Source: an uncultured Rhodospirillales bacterium (GTDB lineage: Bacteria > Pseudomonadota > Alphaproteobacteria > Reyranellales > Reyranellaceae). From it: DNA of 45,868 nt. Shown here one piece after another: positions 1 through 7,971 of the stretch; the stretch's first letter is position 1; each line of letters begins with the position of its first letter. Where the stretch lies: NCBI GenBank assembly GCA_945957125.1, contig CAMFJT010000017.1, positions 1 through 45,868 on the forward strand, given 5' to 3'. Below the pieces are notes generated by a model. That model worked only from the letters and a program-made list of their open reading frames with translations, was not told the origin of the DNA and made no database searches. Made by a program: the position numbers and the translations under genes.

Positions 1-1045
1 GAGCGATCTGGGTGGCCGCCCCTTCGCCCTGGTGGGTGGGCGCCCCCCCCTCGCCCCTTTTCCTACAACCACCACCGCCCCTGCGCGGCTCGGGCGCGCC
101 GCGCTCCCAGCACGGTGCCTCGATCCGCCAATGGCCCTGCAAGGAAAGGGCCGCGCTGTCGATCAGGCCGCGCAGCCGCAAGCGTCGGGCCTCGGCGGCG
201 CCGCGGTCGAGGGCTTCGTCGATCAGGGGCGGCGGGAGGGCGCCGACGGCGACGGTGACCGGGAGATCGAGCAGGTCGCTGTCGGGGTCGAGGTCGCGGG
301 CCGGGCGGCGTTCGATCGACGGGTGATCGACGGTCACCGCATTGGCAATCAGGGTCGCGGCGGCGTCGGCGGCGGCGGCGGTCGCGGCGAGGACGGTCGC
401 GCTGTCGGCGATGCCGAGCGAGAAGGAGCGGCCGCCGCGGCCCGACGTGGCGATGCCGCGCACCGGGCGGTCGTGCGTCAGGGTCACCGCGCCGTCGAGC
501 GCCTCGGCAAAGATACCGGCACGCAGGCTGTGGCCCCGCGCGAGATGGATCGCGATGTCGCCGCCGTTGTTGACGTAAGCCTTGTCGAGCGCGCGGCCGA
601 CCAGCATCGCCTGCAGCATCTCGTCGGCGACGGCGCCGGCGACGGCGGCCATCGGCGTGATGAACACCGCGCGGTACGGCCACACCGCCTCGGCCATGCG
701 CCGCGCGACCGGGCCTTGCAGGCATGGCCTATTCCCCCGTCGTCCCGAGCGGAGCGAAGCGTCGTCGAGGGACCTGCTCATCGCGGCAGACGCCACAGGG
801 GCAGGTCCCTCCACGACGCCTCGCTCCGCTCGGCTTCGGTCGGGATGACGGAGGTGGGTGTCGCCGACGGGGCGGCGCAGGATCGGCAGCTCGCGCACCA
901 GGGTGGGCAGGATGTCGCCGAAGCGGTCGATCGCCTGCCGGTAGGAACGCTCCACCTCGTCGCCCGCCCCGAACGCCTCGATGATGAGGTCGATCGGGCC
1001 GTGCTGCAGGTGCAGGCGGCCGTCCGGCAGGCGCGCGGCGATCAT
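1..1045 (-). CDS. UPF0280 family protein (ApbE-like), partial at the window edge
   Basis: The frame opens at ATG 1045, sharing ATGA with the stop of the upstream reductase gene, and stays open to base 1. Recognisable UPF0280 segments include RFGDILPTLVRELPILRRP, then GPVARRMAEAVWPYRAVFI, ITPMAAVAGAVADEMLQAM and KAYVNNGGDIAIHL, followed by SGRGGRSFSLGIADSATVL. UPF0280 proteins resemble ApbE flavin transferases and often neighbour xanthine-dehydrogenase-type operons; the true activity is not established, though a role in flavinylating or maturing the neighbouring reductase is conceivable. About 40 residues between LRRP and GPVARRM are encoded by a palindromic repeat (see the repeat at 737-851) that keeps the frame open. 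After the family's usual end (about LQGHWRIEAP), the frame continues as low-complexity G/R/P sequence across a C8 tract, so the real C terminus is uncertain. Confidence 0.8.
   Translation of the reverse strand, partial: MIAARLPDGRLHLQHGPIDLIIEAFGAGDEVERSYRQAIDRFGDILPTLVRELPILRRPVGDTHLRHPDRSRAERGVVEGPAPVASAAMSRSLDDASLRSGRRGNRPCLQGPVARRMAEAVWPYRAVFITPMAAVAGAVADEMLQAMLVGRALDKAYVNNGGDIAIHLARGHSLRAGIFAEALDGAVTLTHDRPVRGIATSGRGGRSFSLGIADSATVLAATAAAADAAATLIANAVTVDHPSIERRPARDLDPDSDLLDLPVTVAVGALPPPLIDEALDRGAAEARRLRLRGLIDSAALSLQGHWRIEAPCWERGAPEPRRGGGGCRKRGEGGAPTHQGEGAATQIA
737..851. repeat. Imperfect palindromic dispersed-repeat-type element inside the UPF0280 gene
   Basis: The left arm (737-777) reads CCGTCGTCCCGAG then CGGAGCGAAGCGTCGTCGAG and GGACCTGC. 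The reverse complement of the right arm (801-851) reads CCGTCATCCCGAC then CGGAGCGAGGCGTCGTGGAG and GGACCTGC, with one 9-10 base insertion. The arms flank a spacer of about 23 bases. The element lies wholly inside the coding frame and has no stop in the coding direction. Similar CCGTC-TCCCGAGCGGAGCGAAGC arms are known as intergenic palindromes in high-GC proteobacteria; membership in a specific named family is inference. Confidence 0.8.
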
Positions 1046-2472
1046 TCGAGGCGCACCTTGTGCGCGCGTACCACGTCCTCGAGCGTGACGGCCCGCGAGG
1101 CGTAGCCGCCGAGCGCGGCGTAGTCGGACGCGCGCAGGGTGAATTCGATGGGCGCCACAAGCGCCGGCGTCGGCACGTAGCCGAACGAGTTCTCCGGCAT
1201 CTTCGCCACGTCGACCATCAGGGTGATGCCGCCGCCCGGCCAGATGAAGGCCGGCACACCGCCCAGCGTGACCCTGGTCAGCGTGTCGCGCACCGAGCGC
1301 GTCAGACGCACCGGGTTCTCCGTCACGCCGGCGCGCAGCGAGCCGCCGGCGCCGGCCATGAACAGCACGGTGCAGAGCGCCGGCTCGCAATTCTCGGCGA
1401 TGCGCTCGACGACCTTGCGCACCGGCGCGGGCATCTCGGCCGGACGCGGCGTGAGCGCGCCATCCAGCTCGAACCACGCCGAATGCTCGCCCGTGGTCGA
1501 GACCATCAGCAGCCTGAGGCCGGGCCACGCCTGCTTCGGATCGATCCTCTCGATGATCTCCAACGGATCGCTGACATCCGTGCCGCCCCAGCCCAGCCCC
1601 GGCTCGGCGACCTGGAAATAGCGGCCCGGCGTGGACTTGCGGCCGCGCACGCGGATGCCGGCGGGCTTCATGTCGAGGAAGCGGCCGCCCTGGTGCTCGC
1701 TCAGCACGCCGGTGATGTGGTCGTCGACCACGATCACCTCGTCGACATGGTCCTTCCATTGCGGCGCGAACATGCCGATCGCCGCCGAGCCGCAACCGAC
1801 CCGCATGCGTTCCTCGGGCACGCCGTTGACGACCGGCGGCCGGTCGGCCTGCACCACGACGGTCGAGCCGCCGTCGATCGCCAGCTCCACCGCCTGCTTG
1901 TTGCACAGCGCCAGCAGCGCGTCGCAGGTGACGACGCCTTCCTTCTTGCTGCCGCCGGTCAGGTGATGCACGCCGCCGAGCGACAGCATCTGCGAGCCGT
2001 ACTCGGCCGTGGTCACATGGCCGATCGCCTCGCCCTTGACCCGCACCGCCGCCTGCTCGGGCCCGAGATAGCGGTCGGTGTCGATCTTCACCTTCACGCC
2101 GCAATAGCTGAAGATGCCCTCGGTCACGACCGTGACCATGTCGATCCCGTCATGCTTCGAGGACACGATGAACGGCGCGGGCTTGTAATCGGGATAGGTC
2201 GTGGTCGCCCCGATGCCGGTCACGAACGCACCCTCGCCTTTTCCCAGCTCACCCGCCCACGCCTCGCTGCCTTCGACGAAGGCGACGCGCGCGAGATCGG
2301 GCCGGGCGAGCAGCACGAGCGGCTCGACCCGCACCAGCACGCCGTTCTCGTTGGCGTAGCGGTCGCAGGCGCCGGCGCGGCCGGGCCGGATGCGGCACAG
2401 CACGGGGCAGGCATCGCAGCGCACGATGCCGGCACTGCGCTCAGCCTCGCTCAAGCTCAGCTCGTCGCTCAT
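1042..2472 (-). CDS. 6-hydroxynicotinate reductase-like iron-sulfur protein
   Basis: 476 aa. The N terminus has a cysteine cluster (C19, C22, C26, C36; CDACPVLCRIRPGRAGAC) fit for an iron-sulfur centre. The rest is a long conserved body with glycine-rich stretches such as GCGSAAIGMF and WPGGGITLMVDVAKM. It resembles proteins annotated as 6-hydroxynicotinate reductase, the enzyme that reduces 6-hydroxynicotinate to a tetrahydro-oxo product in nicotinate fermenters and in Azorhizobium-type nicotinate use. Its position directly after the molybdenum hydroxylase gene (ATGA overlap at 2469-2472) and before UPF0280 supports a hydroxylation-then-reduction pathway. The substrate is inferred from family and context; another N-heterocycle is possible. 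Confidence 0.75.
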   Translation of the reverse strand: MSDELSLSEAERSAGIVRCDACPVLCRIRPGRAGACDRYANENGVLVRVEPLVLLARPDLARVAFVEGSEAWAGELGKGEGAFVTGIGATTTYPDYKPAPFIVSSKHDGIDMVTVVTEGIFSYCGVKVKIDTDRYLGPEQAAVRVKGEAIGHVTTAEYGSQMLSLGGVHHLTGGSKKEGVVTCDALLALCNKQAVELAIDGGSTVVVQADRPPVVNGVPEERMRVGCGSAAIGMFAPQWKDHVDEVIVVDDHITGVLSEHQGGRFLDMKPAGIRVRGRKSTPGRYFQVAEPGLGWGGTDVSDPLEIIERIDPKQAWPGLRLLMVSTTGEHSAWFELDGALTPRPAEMPAPVRKVVERIAENCEPALCTVLFMAGAGGSLRAGVTENPVRLTRSVRDTLTRVTLGGVPAFIWPGGGITLMVDVAKMPENSFGYVPTPALVAPIEFTLRASDYAALGGYASRAVTLEDVVRAHKVRLE

Positions 2473-5168
2473 GGCTTCGCTTCCCGGGCAAGAATCGCCT
2501 CGCGCAGGCGATGCGGCAGCACCGGCACGCGATGCATTCGCACGCCGGTCGCGTGATGGATGGCGCCCAGGATCGCCGGCGCCGTCGGCACCAGAGCCGG
2601 CTCACCGATGCCCTTGGCGCCGGAGGGGCCAAGCGGCTCGCGATCCTCGATCAGGAGGCATTCGACCTGGGGCACATCGCCGACGGTCGGGATGAGGTAG
2701 TCGTGCAGGTTCTCGGTGCGCCCGGGCAGGTACTCCTCCATCAGCGCCAAGCCGAGCCCCTGCGCGATGCCGCCCTCGATCTGCCCTTCGACCAGCGTCG
2801 GGTTGATCGCCTTGCCGACATCGTGCGCCGCCACCATGCGCAGCACTTTCACCGTGCCGAGCTCGATATCGACCTCGACGATCGCGATTTGCGCGGCGAA
2901 GCCATAAGTTGCGTAGGGGATGCCCTGCCCGTTCGCGTCGAGCGGCGTGGTCGGCGGATCGAACGTGCCCTCGCCCGTCAGCGGTCCCACTTTCCCGAGA
3001 TCGAGCGTGCGCACCTCGGCGCCATCCCGCACGGTCAGCGCCGCACTGTCGAGCGACAGGACGGCATCGGGGCCGGCATTGGCGAGGCGCAGGATCTGCT
3101 GGCGCAGATCGCGGCCTGCATTCTCGGCCGCCTTGCCCGATACGAAGGTCTGGCGCGACGCGGAGGTCTTGCCCGCGTCGGCAGTGAGGTCGGTGTCGCC
3201 CGTGACCAGCGTGAACTGCGCGACCGGCAGGCCGAGCGCGTCGGCGGCGATCTGCGTCATGATCGTGTTGCTGCCCTGGCCGATATCGAGCGCACCGTTG
3301 AACAGGGTCAACGTGCCGTCCGCCGCCAGGCCGATCCGCATCCGCGAGGGGTTCGACATCGAGGTATTGCCGATGCCGTACCACATGCAGCCGACACCGA
3401 CGCCGCGCCGATACGGGCCGCCGCTCGCGTTGAACGCTGCGCTCTCCGCCTGCGCCTTCCGCCAATGCGGCCGCAGCGCCTCGAGACATTGAGCGAGGCC
3501 CGCCGAGTGCTCGAGCTTCTGGCCGCATGCCGTCACGTCACCGGCGCGCAGGGCGTTGCGGTGGCGGAACTCCAGCCGGTCGATGCCGAGCCGATCGGCC
3601 AGAGAATCCATCATCGCCTCGTGCGCGATGGCAGCCTGCGGTACGCCGAAGCCGCGGAAGGCGCCGGCCGGCGGGCCGTTGGTGAAGAACGCCTCGCTCC
3701 AGCTGCGCACGTTGGGCACCGCGTAAGGCCCCATCGCATGGACCGGCACGCGATTGGCCACGGTCGGTCCCCACGAGGCATAGGCGCCGGTGTCGAAGGT
3801 CGCACGCACGTCGCAGGCCACGAGCTTGCCGTCCGCGTCGCAGCCGAATTTCGCCGTCACGCGCGCGGGATGCCGCTTGGTCGAGGCCGCCATGCTCTCG
3901 GGCCGCGTATAGACCAGCGCGACCGGACGGCCGAGCTTCCACGCCGCGACGGCGATCAGCGGCTGGACCGAAAGATCGAGCTTGCCGCCGAAGCCGCCGC
4001 CGCAGGCGGTCGGCACGATGCGCACGGCCTCGCGCGGGAGCCGCATGACGTTGGCGATCTCGTCGCGGTCCATGTAGGGCGTCTGGGTCGAGGCATGGAT
4101 CTCGATGCGGTCGCCGACCCGCCGCGCCCAGCCCGCCTCGGGCTCGATATAGGCATGCTCGACGAAGGCCGTCTCGAACGAGCCCTCGGCGACGGCGGCG
4201 CAATCGGCGAAGACATCGCCTGCGCCATGCCTCACGCCGCCGTCGAGCAGGAGATTCCTCGGCTTGTCGTCCTGCACGAGCGGCGCGTCCGGTGCGGTGG
4301 CCGCGTCGATGCCGTAGATCGGCGGCTCGGGCTGCCACTCGATCGGAATCTCCCCGTCACGGATCGCCAGCACCTCCGCGCGCGTGCCGACCAGCGCCAG
4401 CACCGCCTCGCCGCGATAGCGCACCAGGCCGTCGGCCAGAACCGGCTGGTCCTTGACGTCGGGATAGATGCCATAGCCGTTGAACGGCACATCGGCCGCC
4501 GTCAGCACCGAGACGAGACGCGCGCGCAGCGGCGCCAGGTCGCCGAGGCCGAAGCGCGCGCGCGCATGCGGCGAGCGCACGACCCGCACCCACAGCGCAT
4601 CGGCCGGCACGGCGTCGGCGCCGAACCGGTCGCGGCCCGTGACCTTGGGTACGCCGTCGAGCCGCGGCAGCCGGGCGCCGACAGCGGCACCGGCGGTCGG
4701 GTCCGGCTCGACTCGCGGTGCGCAGGCCATCACCGCCTCGACGATCTTGCCGTAGCCGGTGCAGCGGCAGAGCACGCCGCCCAGCGCGTCCTCGACCTCC
4801 GCACGAGTCGGTGCATGACCATTGGCCAGCACGTCCTGCGCGGCCATCAACATGCCGGGCGTGCAGATGCCGCACTGCGCCGCGCCGTGATCGAGGAAAG
4901 ACTTCTGCAGCGCCGCGAGCGTGCCGTCGGCATCGGCCAGGCCCTCGACCGTCTCGACGCTGCGTCCGGCCATCTGCCCCATCGCCACCAGGCAAGCGCA
5001 GACCTGGCGGCCATCGAGCCGGACCGTGCAAGCGCCGCAATCGCCGGCATCGCAGCCGACCTTGGTGCCGGTGAGGCCGAGATCGTCGCGCAGCGCGGCA
5101 GCCAGGCGCGTGACCGGCGGACCGCTCCACGCGGTGGCCCGGCCATTGACGGTGAAGTCGATCTTCAT
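2469..5168 (-). CDS. Xanthine-dehydrogenase-type hydroxylase, fused [2Fe-2S] and molybdenum-binding subunits
   Basis: 899 aa starting MKIDFTVNG at ATG 5168. Residues 1-150 form the two-cluster FeS module: plant-type ferredoxin cysteines C39, C44, C47, C59 and helical-domain cysteines C99, C102, C134, C136 (CGICTPGM and CRCTGYG). From about residue 165 the large molybdopterin subunit begins (RLDGVPKVTGRDRFGAD). It has the Mo-site motif CGGGFGGK, the loop GAFRGFGVPQA and the catalytic glutamate motif AKGIGEPALVP near the end. The small and large subunits are normally separate chains; here they are one polypeptide. The FAD subunit is the upstream gene (ATGA overlap at 5165-5168). Nicotinate dehydrogenase is the likeliest role given the next gene, with xanthine or another heterocycle as alternatives. 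Confidence 0.88.
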   Translation of the reverse strand: MKIDFTVNGRATAWSGPPVTRLAAALRDDLGLTGTKVGCDAGDCGACTVRLDGRQVCACLVAMGQMAGRSVETVEGLADADGTLAALQKSFLDHGAAQCGICTPGMLMAAQDVLANGHAPTRAEVEDALGGVLCRCTGYGKIVEAVMACAPRVEPDPTAGAAVGARLPRLDGVPKVTGRDRFGADAVPADALWVRVVRSPHARARFGLGDLAPLRARLVSVLTAADVPFNGYGIYPDVKDQPVLADGLVRYRGEAVLALVGTRAEVLAIRDGEIPIEWQPEPPIYGIDAATAPDAPLVQDDKPRNLLLDGGVRHGAGDVFADCAAVAEGSFETAFVEHAYIEPEAGWARRVGDRIEIHASTQTPYMDRDEIANVMRLPREAVRIVPTACGGGFGGKLDLSVQPLIAVAAWKLGRPVALVYTRPESMAASTKRHPARVTAKFGCDADGKLVACDVRATFDTGAYASWGPTVANRVPVHAMGPYAVPNVRSWSEAFFTNGPPAGAFRGFGVPQAAIAHEAMMDSLADRLGIDRLEFRHRNALRAGDVTACGQKLEHSAGLAQCLEALRPHWRKAQAESAAFNASGGPYRRGVGVGCMWYGIGNTSMSNPSRMRIGLAADGTLTLFNGALDIGQGSNTIMTQIAADALGLPVAQFTLVTGDTDLTADAGKTSASRQTFVSGKAAENAGRDLRQQILRLANAGPDAVLSLDSAALTVRDGAEVRTLDLGKVGPLTGEGTFDPPTTPLDANGQGIPYATYGFAAQIAIVEVDIELGTVKVLRMVAAHDVGKAINPTLVEGQIEGGIAQGLGLALMEEYLPGRTENLHDYLIPTVGDVPQVECLLIEDREPLGPSGAKGIGEPALVPTAPAILGAIHHATGVRMHRVPVLPHRLREAILAREAKP

Positions 5169-5992
5169 GGTGCGAAGCCTGCGAGAAGGCGGCGCAGCAA
5201 TGTCACCGCTGCATCGAGCCGATAGCCGGCGCTGCCGCGCACATCGTCGATCGGCGAGAGCGGCGCAAGCTGCGACGGCTCGATCCGCTCGGCAAGCGAG
5301 TCGATGGCCGCACCGGCGAGTGCCGCTTCCAGCGCCGGCAGCCGCTGCGCAACGGCGGAACAGGCGCCGACGGCAATGCGCGCCGCGCGCACCCTGCCGT
5401 CCTCGATTTCCAGCGTGGCCGCCGCCATCGCGATGGAGATCACGAGATAGCGCCGCGCGCCGAGCTTGAGGAAGGCGCTGCGCGCGTCGCGCGCCGGCCG
5501 GGGAACATGGATGGCGACCAGCAGCTCGCCCGGCGCGAGCACGGTGCGCCGGTTGCCGGTGACGAAGGACGACAACGGCAGCCGCCGCGTACCGGCGCGC
5601 CCCGCCAGCTCGACCTCGGCGTCCAGTGCCAGCAGCGGCGGCACGCCGTCGGCCGCCGGCGAGGCGTTGCACAGATTGCCCGCGATCGTGCCGGCGTTCT
5701 GGATCTGCCGGCCGCCAACCTCGCGCGCCGCCTGCTTCAGCCCGTCGAACAGCGGCGGCAACACGGCGTCACGCAGCTCCGACCACGTCGTCGTCGCGCC
5801 CAGCCGCCAGCCGTGCGGTTCCGCCGCGATGCCGCGAAGATCGGCAATGCCGCCGATGTCGAGAACATGTTCGTCGATCGCACGGCCGACCCGTGCAGGA
5901 TAGAAATCCGTGCCGCCGGCCAGCACCGTCCAGGGACGCGCCAGCGCCTGCAAGGCCTCATCCAGGCTCGTGGGACGAAGATAGTCGGCCAT
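5165..5992 (-). CDS. FAD-binding subunit of the xanthine-dehydrogenase-type hydroxylase
   Basis: 275 aa if started at ATG 5992 (MADYLRPTSLDEALQAL), which matches the usual N terminus of the CoxM/XDH FAD subunit. A TTG at 6022 would add ten residues. FAD-binding motifs are LAGGTDFYPARVG (AGGTD loop) and AGTIAGNLCNASPAAD (TIGGN-type loop); the C-terminal CO-dehydrogenase flavoprotein domain follows. It passes electrons from the FeS clusters of the next gene product to an acceptor. It follows marR by about 60 bases. No good Shine-Dalgarno sequence is seen before ATG 5992; an imperfect 20-base palindrome occupies that position instead. Confidence 0.87.
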   Translation of the reverse strand: MADYLRPTSLDEALQALARPWTVLAGGTDFYPARVGRAIDEHVLDIGGIADLRGIAAEPHGWRLGATTTWSELRDAVLPPLFDGLKQAAREVGGRQIQNAGTIAGNLCNASPAADGVPPLLALDAEVELAGRAGTRRLPLSSFVTGNRRTVLAPGELLVAIHVPRPARDARSAFLKLGARRYLVISIAMAAATLEIEDGRVRAARIAVGACSAVAQRLPALEAALAGAAIDSLAERIEPSQLAPLSPIDDVRGSAGYRLDAAVTLLRRLLAGFAP

Positions 5993-6012
5993 ATCGTTCG
6001 TGTACGTACGAT
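5993..6012. promoter_or_regulatory. Imperfect 20-bp palindrome, candidate operator
   Basis: ATCGTTCGTGTACGTACGAT is symmetric at 16 of 20 positions (ATCGT...ACGAT ends and a GTACGTAC core overlap). It abuts the start codon of the FAD-subunit gene and lies 41 bases after the marR stop. MarR dimers bind palindromes of this length, so it could be a site for the neighbouring regulator, but this is inferred from position and symmetry only. Confidence 0.35.
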
Positions 6013-6053
6013 CTATGCCCAAGTGTAGGCGAGGCCGAAATCGAAGTCGCGCC

Positions 6054-6521
6054 TCAAATGATGCGCGACAGCAGCTCGATGAGCTGGCGCTGCTCGGGAC
6101 CGGTGAGCGGCTTGAGCGTCTCGCGCGACACCGCCGGCCCGTTCATCAGCAGCCTGTCGACGAGCTTCTGGCCGCCGAGCGTGAGGCTGAGCAGGGTCCG
6201 GCGCGCATCGCCGGGATCGGGCCGCGAATCGACGAGGCCGCGGTCGCGCAGCCGCCGCACCACGCCCTGCATCGTCGCCTTGTCCATCCCGACCAGCCGG
6301 CCGAGCAGGTTCTGCGACAGCTCGGTGTATTCGTGCAGCTTCACCATGCTCGAATACTGCGTCGGCGTGATGTTGGGATCACCGATCGTGGTCTGGAAGA
6401 TCGAGGACGCACGTTGATGTGCCCGGCGCAGCAGATAGCCGACCTGATCCTCGATGCGATACGGCCGTGGCGCATTGCTTGCGACCTTCGGCTCGATGTC
6501 TTTTTTTGCGATGTTGCGCAT
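6054..6521 (-). CDS. MarR-family transcriptional regulator
   Basis: 155 aa starting MRNIAKKDIEP at ATG 6521, preceded by a GGGGGG purine run 1-7 bases upstream. The winged-helix core is clear: ITPTQYSSMVKLHEY, then LSQNLLGRLVGMDKATMQGV (recognition helix) and RLRDRGLVDSRPDPGDARRT (wing), followed by a dimerisation helix to the end. It heads the hydroxylase/reductase operon and diverges from the CoA-transferase gene, so a ligand-responsive repressor of one or both is likely. In Pseudomonas the nicotinate regulon is controlled by a MarR protein (NicR), which fits by analogy; orthology is not shown. Confidence 0.9.
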   Translation of the reverse strand: MRNIAKKDIEPKVASNAPRPYRIEDQVGYLLRRAHQRASSIFQTTIGDPNITPTQYSSMVKLHEYTELSQNLLGRLVGMDKATMQGVVRRLRDRGLVDSRPDPGDARRTLLSLTLGGQKLVDRLLMNGPAVSRETLKPLTGPEQRQLIELLSRII

Positions 6522-6656
6522 CGCCCCCCGCGCGCTCTCCGGTTTCTTCGCTACACCGCTCGCGCGCGACGCACAACGGCGACTTTTTGTTCCTGGCGTA
6601 ACCTCCGATTGCATGGGCGCTTGACTCGTTCCCGATGGGAAGGCAGCGCGGCCGAC

Positions 6657-6665
6657 TGGTACAAT
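6657..6665 (+). promoter_or_regulatory. Possible extended -10 promoter for the CoA-transferase gene
   Basis: TGGTACAAT matches an extended -10 (TGn plus TACAAT) 24 bases before ATG 6690. There is no convincing -35 at 17 bases. The untranslated leader would be short, about 18 bases, and still holds the GAAGGAG ribosome site (6678-6684). Confidence 0.3.
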
Positions 6666-6689
6666 CCACCCTTTGCAGAAGGAGATTCC

Positions 6690-7892
6690 ATGGCCGGCGC
6701 ATTGAGTGGCATCCGCATCGTCGATCTCACCAACGTCATTCTCGGACCGTATGGCACGATGCTTCTGGCGGATCAGGGCGCGGAGGTCATCAAGGTCGAG
6801 GCGCCGGAAGGCGATGCGGTGCGCCATATCGGCAAGCCGGCGCACACGCCCGGCATGGGACCCTGCTATCTCTACGTCAATCGCAACAAGCGCTCGCTCT
6901 GCCTCGACCTCAAGAACCCGCGCGCGAAGGCGGCGCTGCTCGAGGTGGTGAAGACCGCCGACGCCTTCGTGCACGCGCTGCGGCCGCAGGCGATCGAGTC
7001 GCTCGGCCTGGGCTATGAGGCGATCCGCAAGGTCAAGCCGGACATCGTCTATGTCGGCGCCTACGGATTCTCGGCCGACGGTCCTTACGGAAAACTGCCG
7101 GCGTACGACGATGCCATCCAGGCGCGCTTCGGCATCGCCGACCTGATGGGCCGCGCCGCCGGCGACGACGTGCCGCGCTATCCGCCGACCATCCTCGCCG
7201 ACAAGACCTGCGGCCTCACCTTCGCCTTCTCGACGCTGTCGGCGCTGATGCATCGCCAGCGCACCGGCGAGGGCCAGTTCGTCGAGGTGCCGATGTTCGA
7301 GACCATGACCGCCTGGCTGATGGTCGAGCACATGTGGGAGCGCACCTTCAGCGACGACGGCGATGTCGGCTACACGCGCCTGCTGGCGCGGACCCGCAAG
7401 CCGTTCCGCACGCTCGACGGCTGGATGGCGATCCTGCCGTACAACGACAAGCACTGGCGCAACTTCTTCGAGCTGATCGGCCGGCCCGAGGTGCTGCAGG
7501 ACCCGCGCTATGCCACGCTCAACGCGCGCTCTCTGCATATCAACGACATGTACGCCATAGTCGAGGCGCTGACGCCGTCGAAGACCACGGCCGAATGGGT
7601 CGTCCTGCTCGACAAGGCGCAGATCCCCAACGCCCCGGTCCTGCGGCCGGCCGACCTGTTCGACGATCCGCACCTGGTGTGGCGCCAGCTCTTCAAGAAG
7701 TACCCGCATCCCAGCGAAGGCGAGGTGACGATGGTCGAACCGCCGATGCGCATGAGCCGCACCCCGCCCGAGATCCGCACCATGGCACCCTTGATGGGCG
7801 CCGATTCCCGCGCCGTGCTCGCGGAAGCCGGCATCGATGCGGCGGAGATCGAGGCGTTGAAGGAGTCGGGAGCGCTGATCGAGCCGGGGTAG
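6690..7892 (+). CDS. CaiB/BaiF family CoA-transferase (class III)
   Basis: 400 aa, the normal family length, with Shine-Dalgarno GAAGGAG at 6678-6684. The class III signature start is LSGIRIVDLTNVILGPYGTM, then LLADQGAEVIKVEAPEGD and NRNKRSLCLDLKNPRAK. The nucleophilic aspartate probably lies in PAYDDAIQA (D140). Such enzymes move CoA between acyl-CoA and a free carboxylate; the substrate cannot be read from sequence. Divergent pairing with marR suggests it may activate a carboxylate from the neighbouring heterocycle pathway. It ends at TAG 7890 just before a long palindrome. Confidence 0.9.
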   Translation: MAGALSGIRIVDLTNVILGPYGTMLLADQGAEVIKVEAPEGDAVRHIGKPAHTPGMGPCYLYVNRNKRSLCLDLKNPRAKAALLEVVKTADAFVHALRPQAIESLGLGYEAIRKVKPDIVYVGAYGFSADGPYGKLPAYDDAIQARFGIADLMGRAAGDDVPRYPPTILADKTCGLTFAFSTLSALMHRQRTGEGQFVEVPMFETMTAWLMVEHMWERTFSDDGDVGYTRLLARTRKPFRTLDGWMAILPYNDKHWRNFFELIGRPEVLQDPRYATLNARSLHINDMYAIVEALTPSKTTAEWVVLLDKAQIPNAPVLRPADLFDDPHLVWRQLFKKYPHPSEGEVTMVEPPMRMSRTPPEIRTMAPLMGADSRAVLAEAGIDAAEIEALKESGALIEPG

Positions 7893-7899
7893 AAACTCT

Positions 7900-7968
7900 C
7901 TTGCCGGACCGCGGGCGTCCCGCCCGCCTCAGGATCATGAGCGGGCGGGACGCCCGCTCTCCGGCAAG
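7900..7968. repeat. Long palindromic element between convergent genes; also a possible bidirectional terminator
   Basis: Arms CTTGCCGGA (7900-7908) plus GCGGGCGTCCCGCCCGC (7911-7927) pair with GCGGGCGGGACGCCCGC (7941-7957) plus TCCGGCAAG (7960-7968). The apex is CTCAGGATCATGAG. It lies between the CoA-transferase stop and the cyclodeaminase stop. There is no T-run, so a Rho-independent terminator is not proven. The apex and outer ends are shared with the element at 12276-12334, suggesting a dispersed REP-like family. Confidence 0.8.
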
Positions 7969-7971
7969 ATG

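Noticed and set aside
63-725. Minus-strand 220-codon frame within the UPF0280 gene
   Set aside because: Frame-shifted relative to the conserved UPF0280 motifs; the true frame runs from 1045 through the repeat.
2511-5225. Plus-strand 904-codon open frame opposite the molybdenum hydroxylase
   Set aside because: Antisense shadow; composition is Arg/Ala/His-rich and no motif is seen, whereas the other strand has complete FeS and Mo-site motifs.
6501-6510. A7 run in marR (coding strand GCAAAAAAAG) as a programmed frameshift site
   Set aside because: The zero frame gives a complete MarR protein and no meaningful alternative frame follows.
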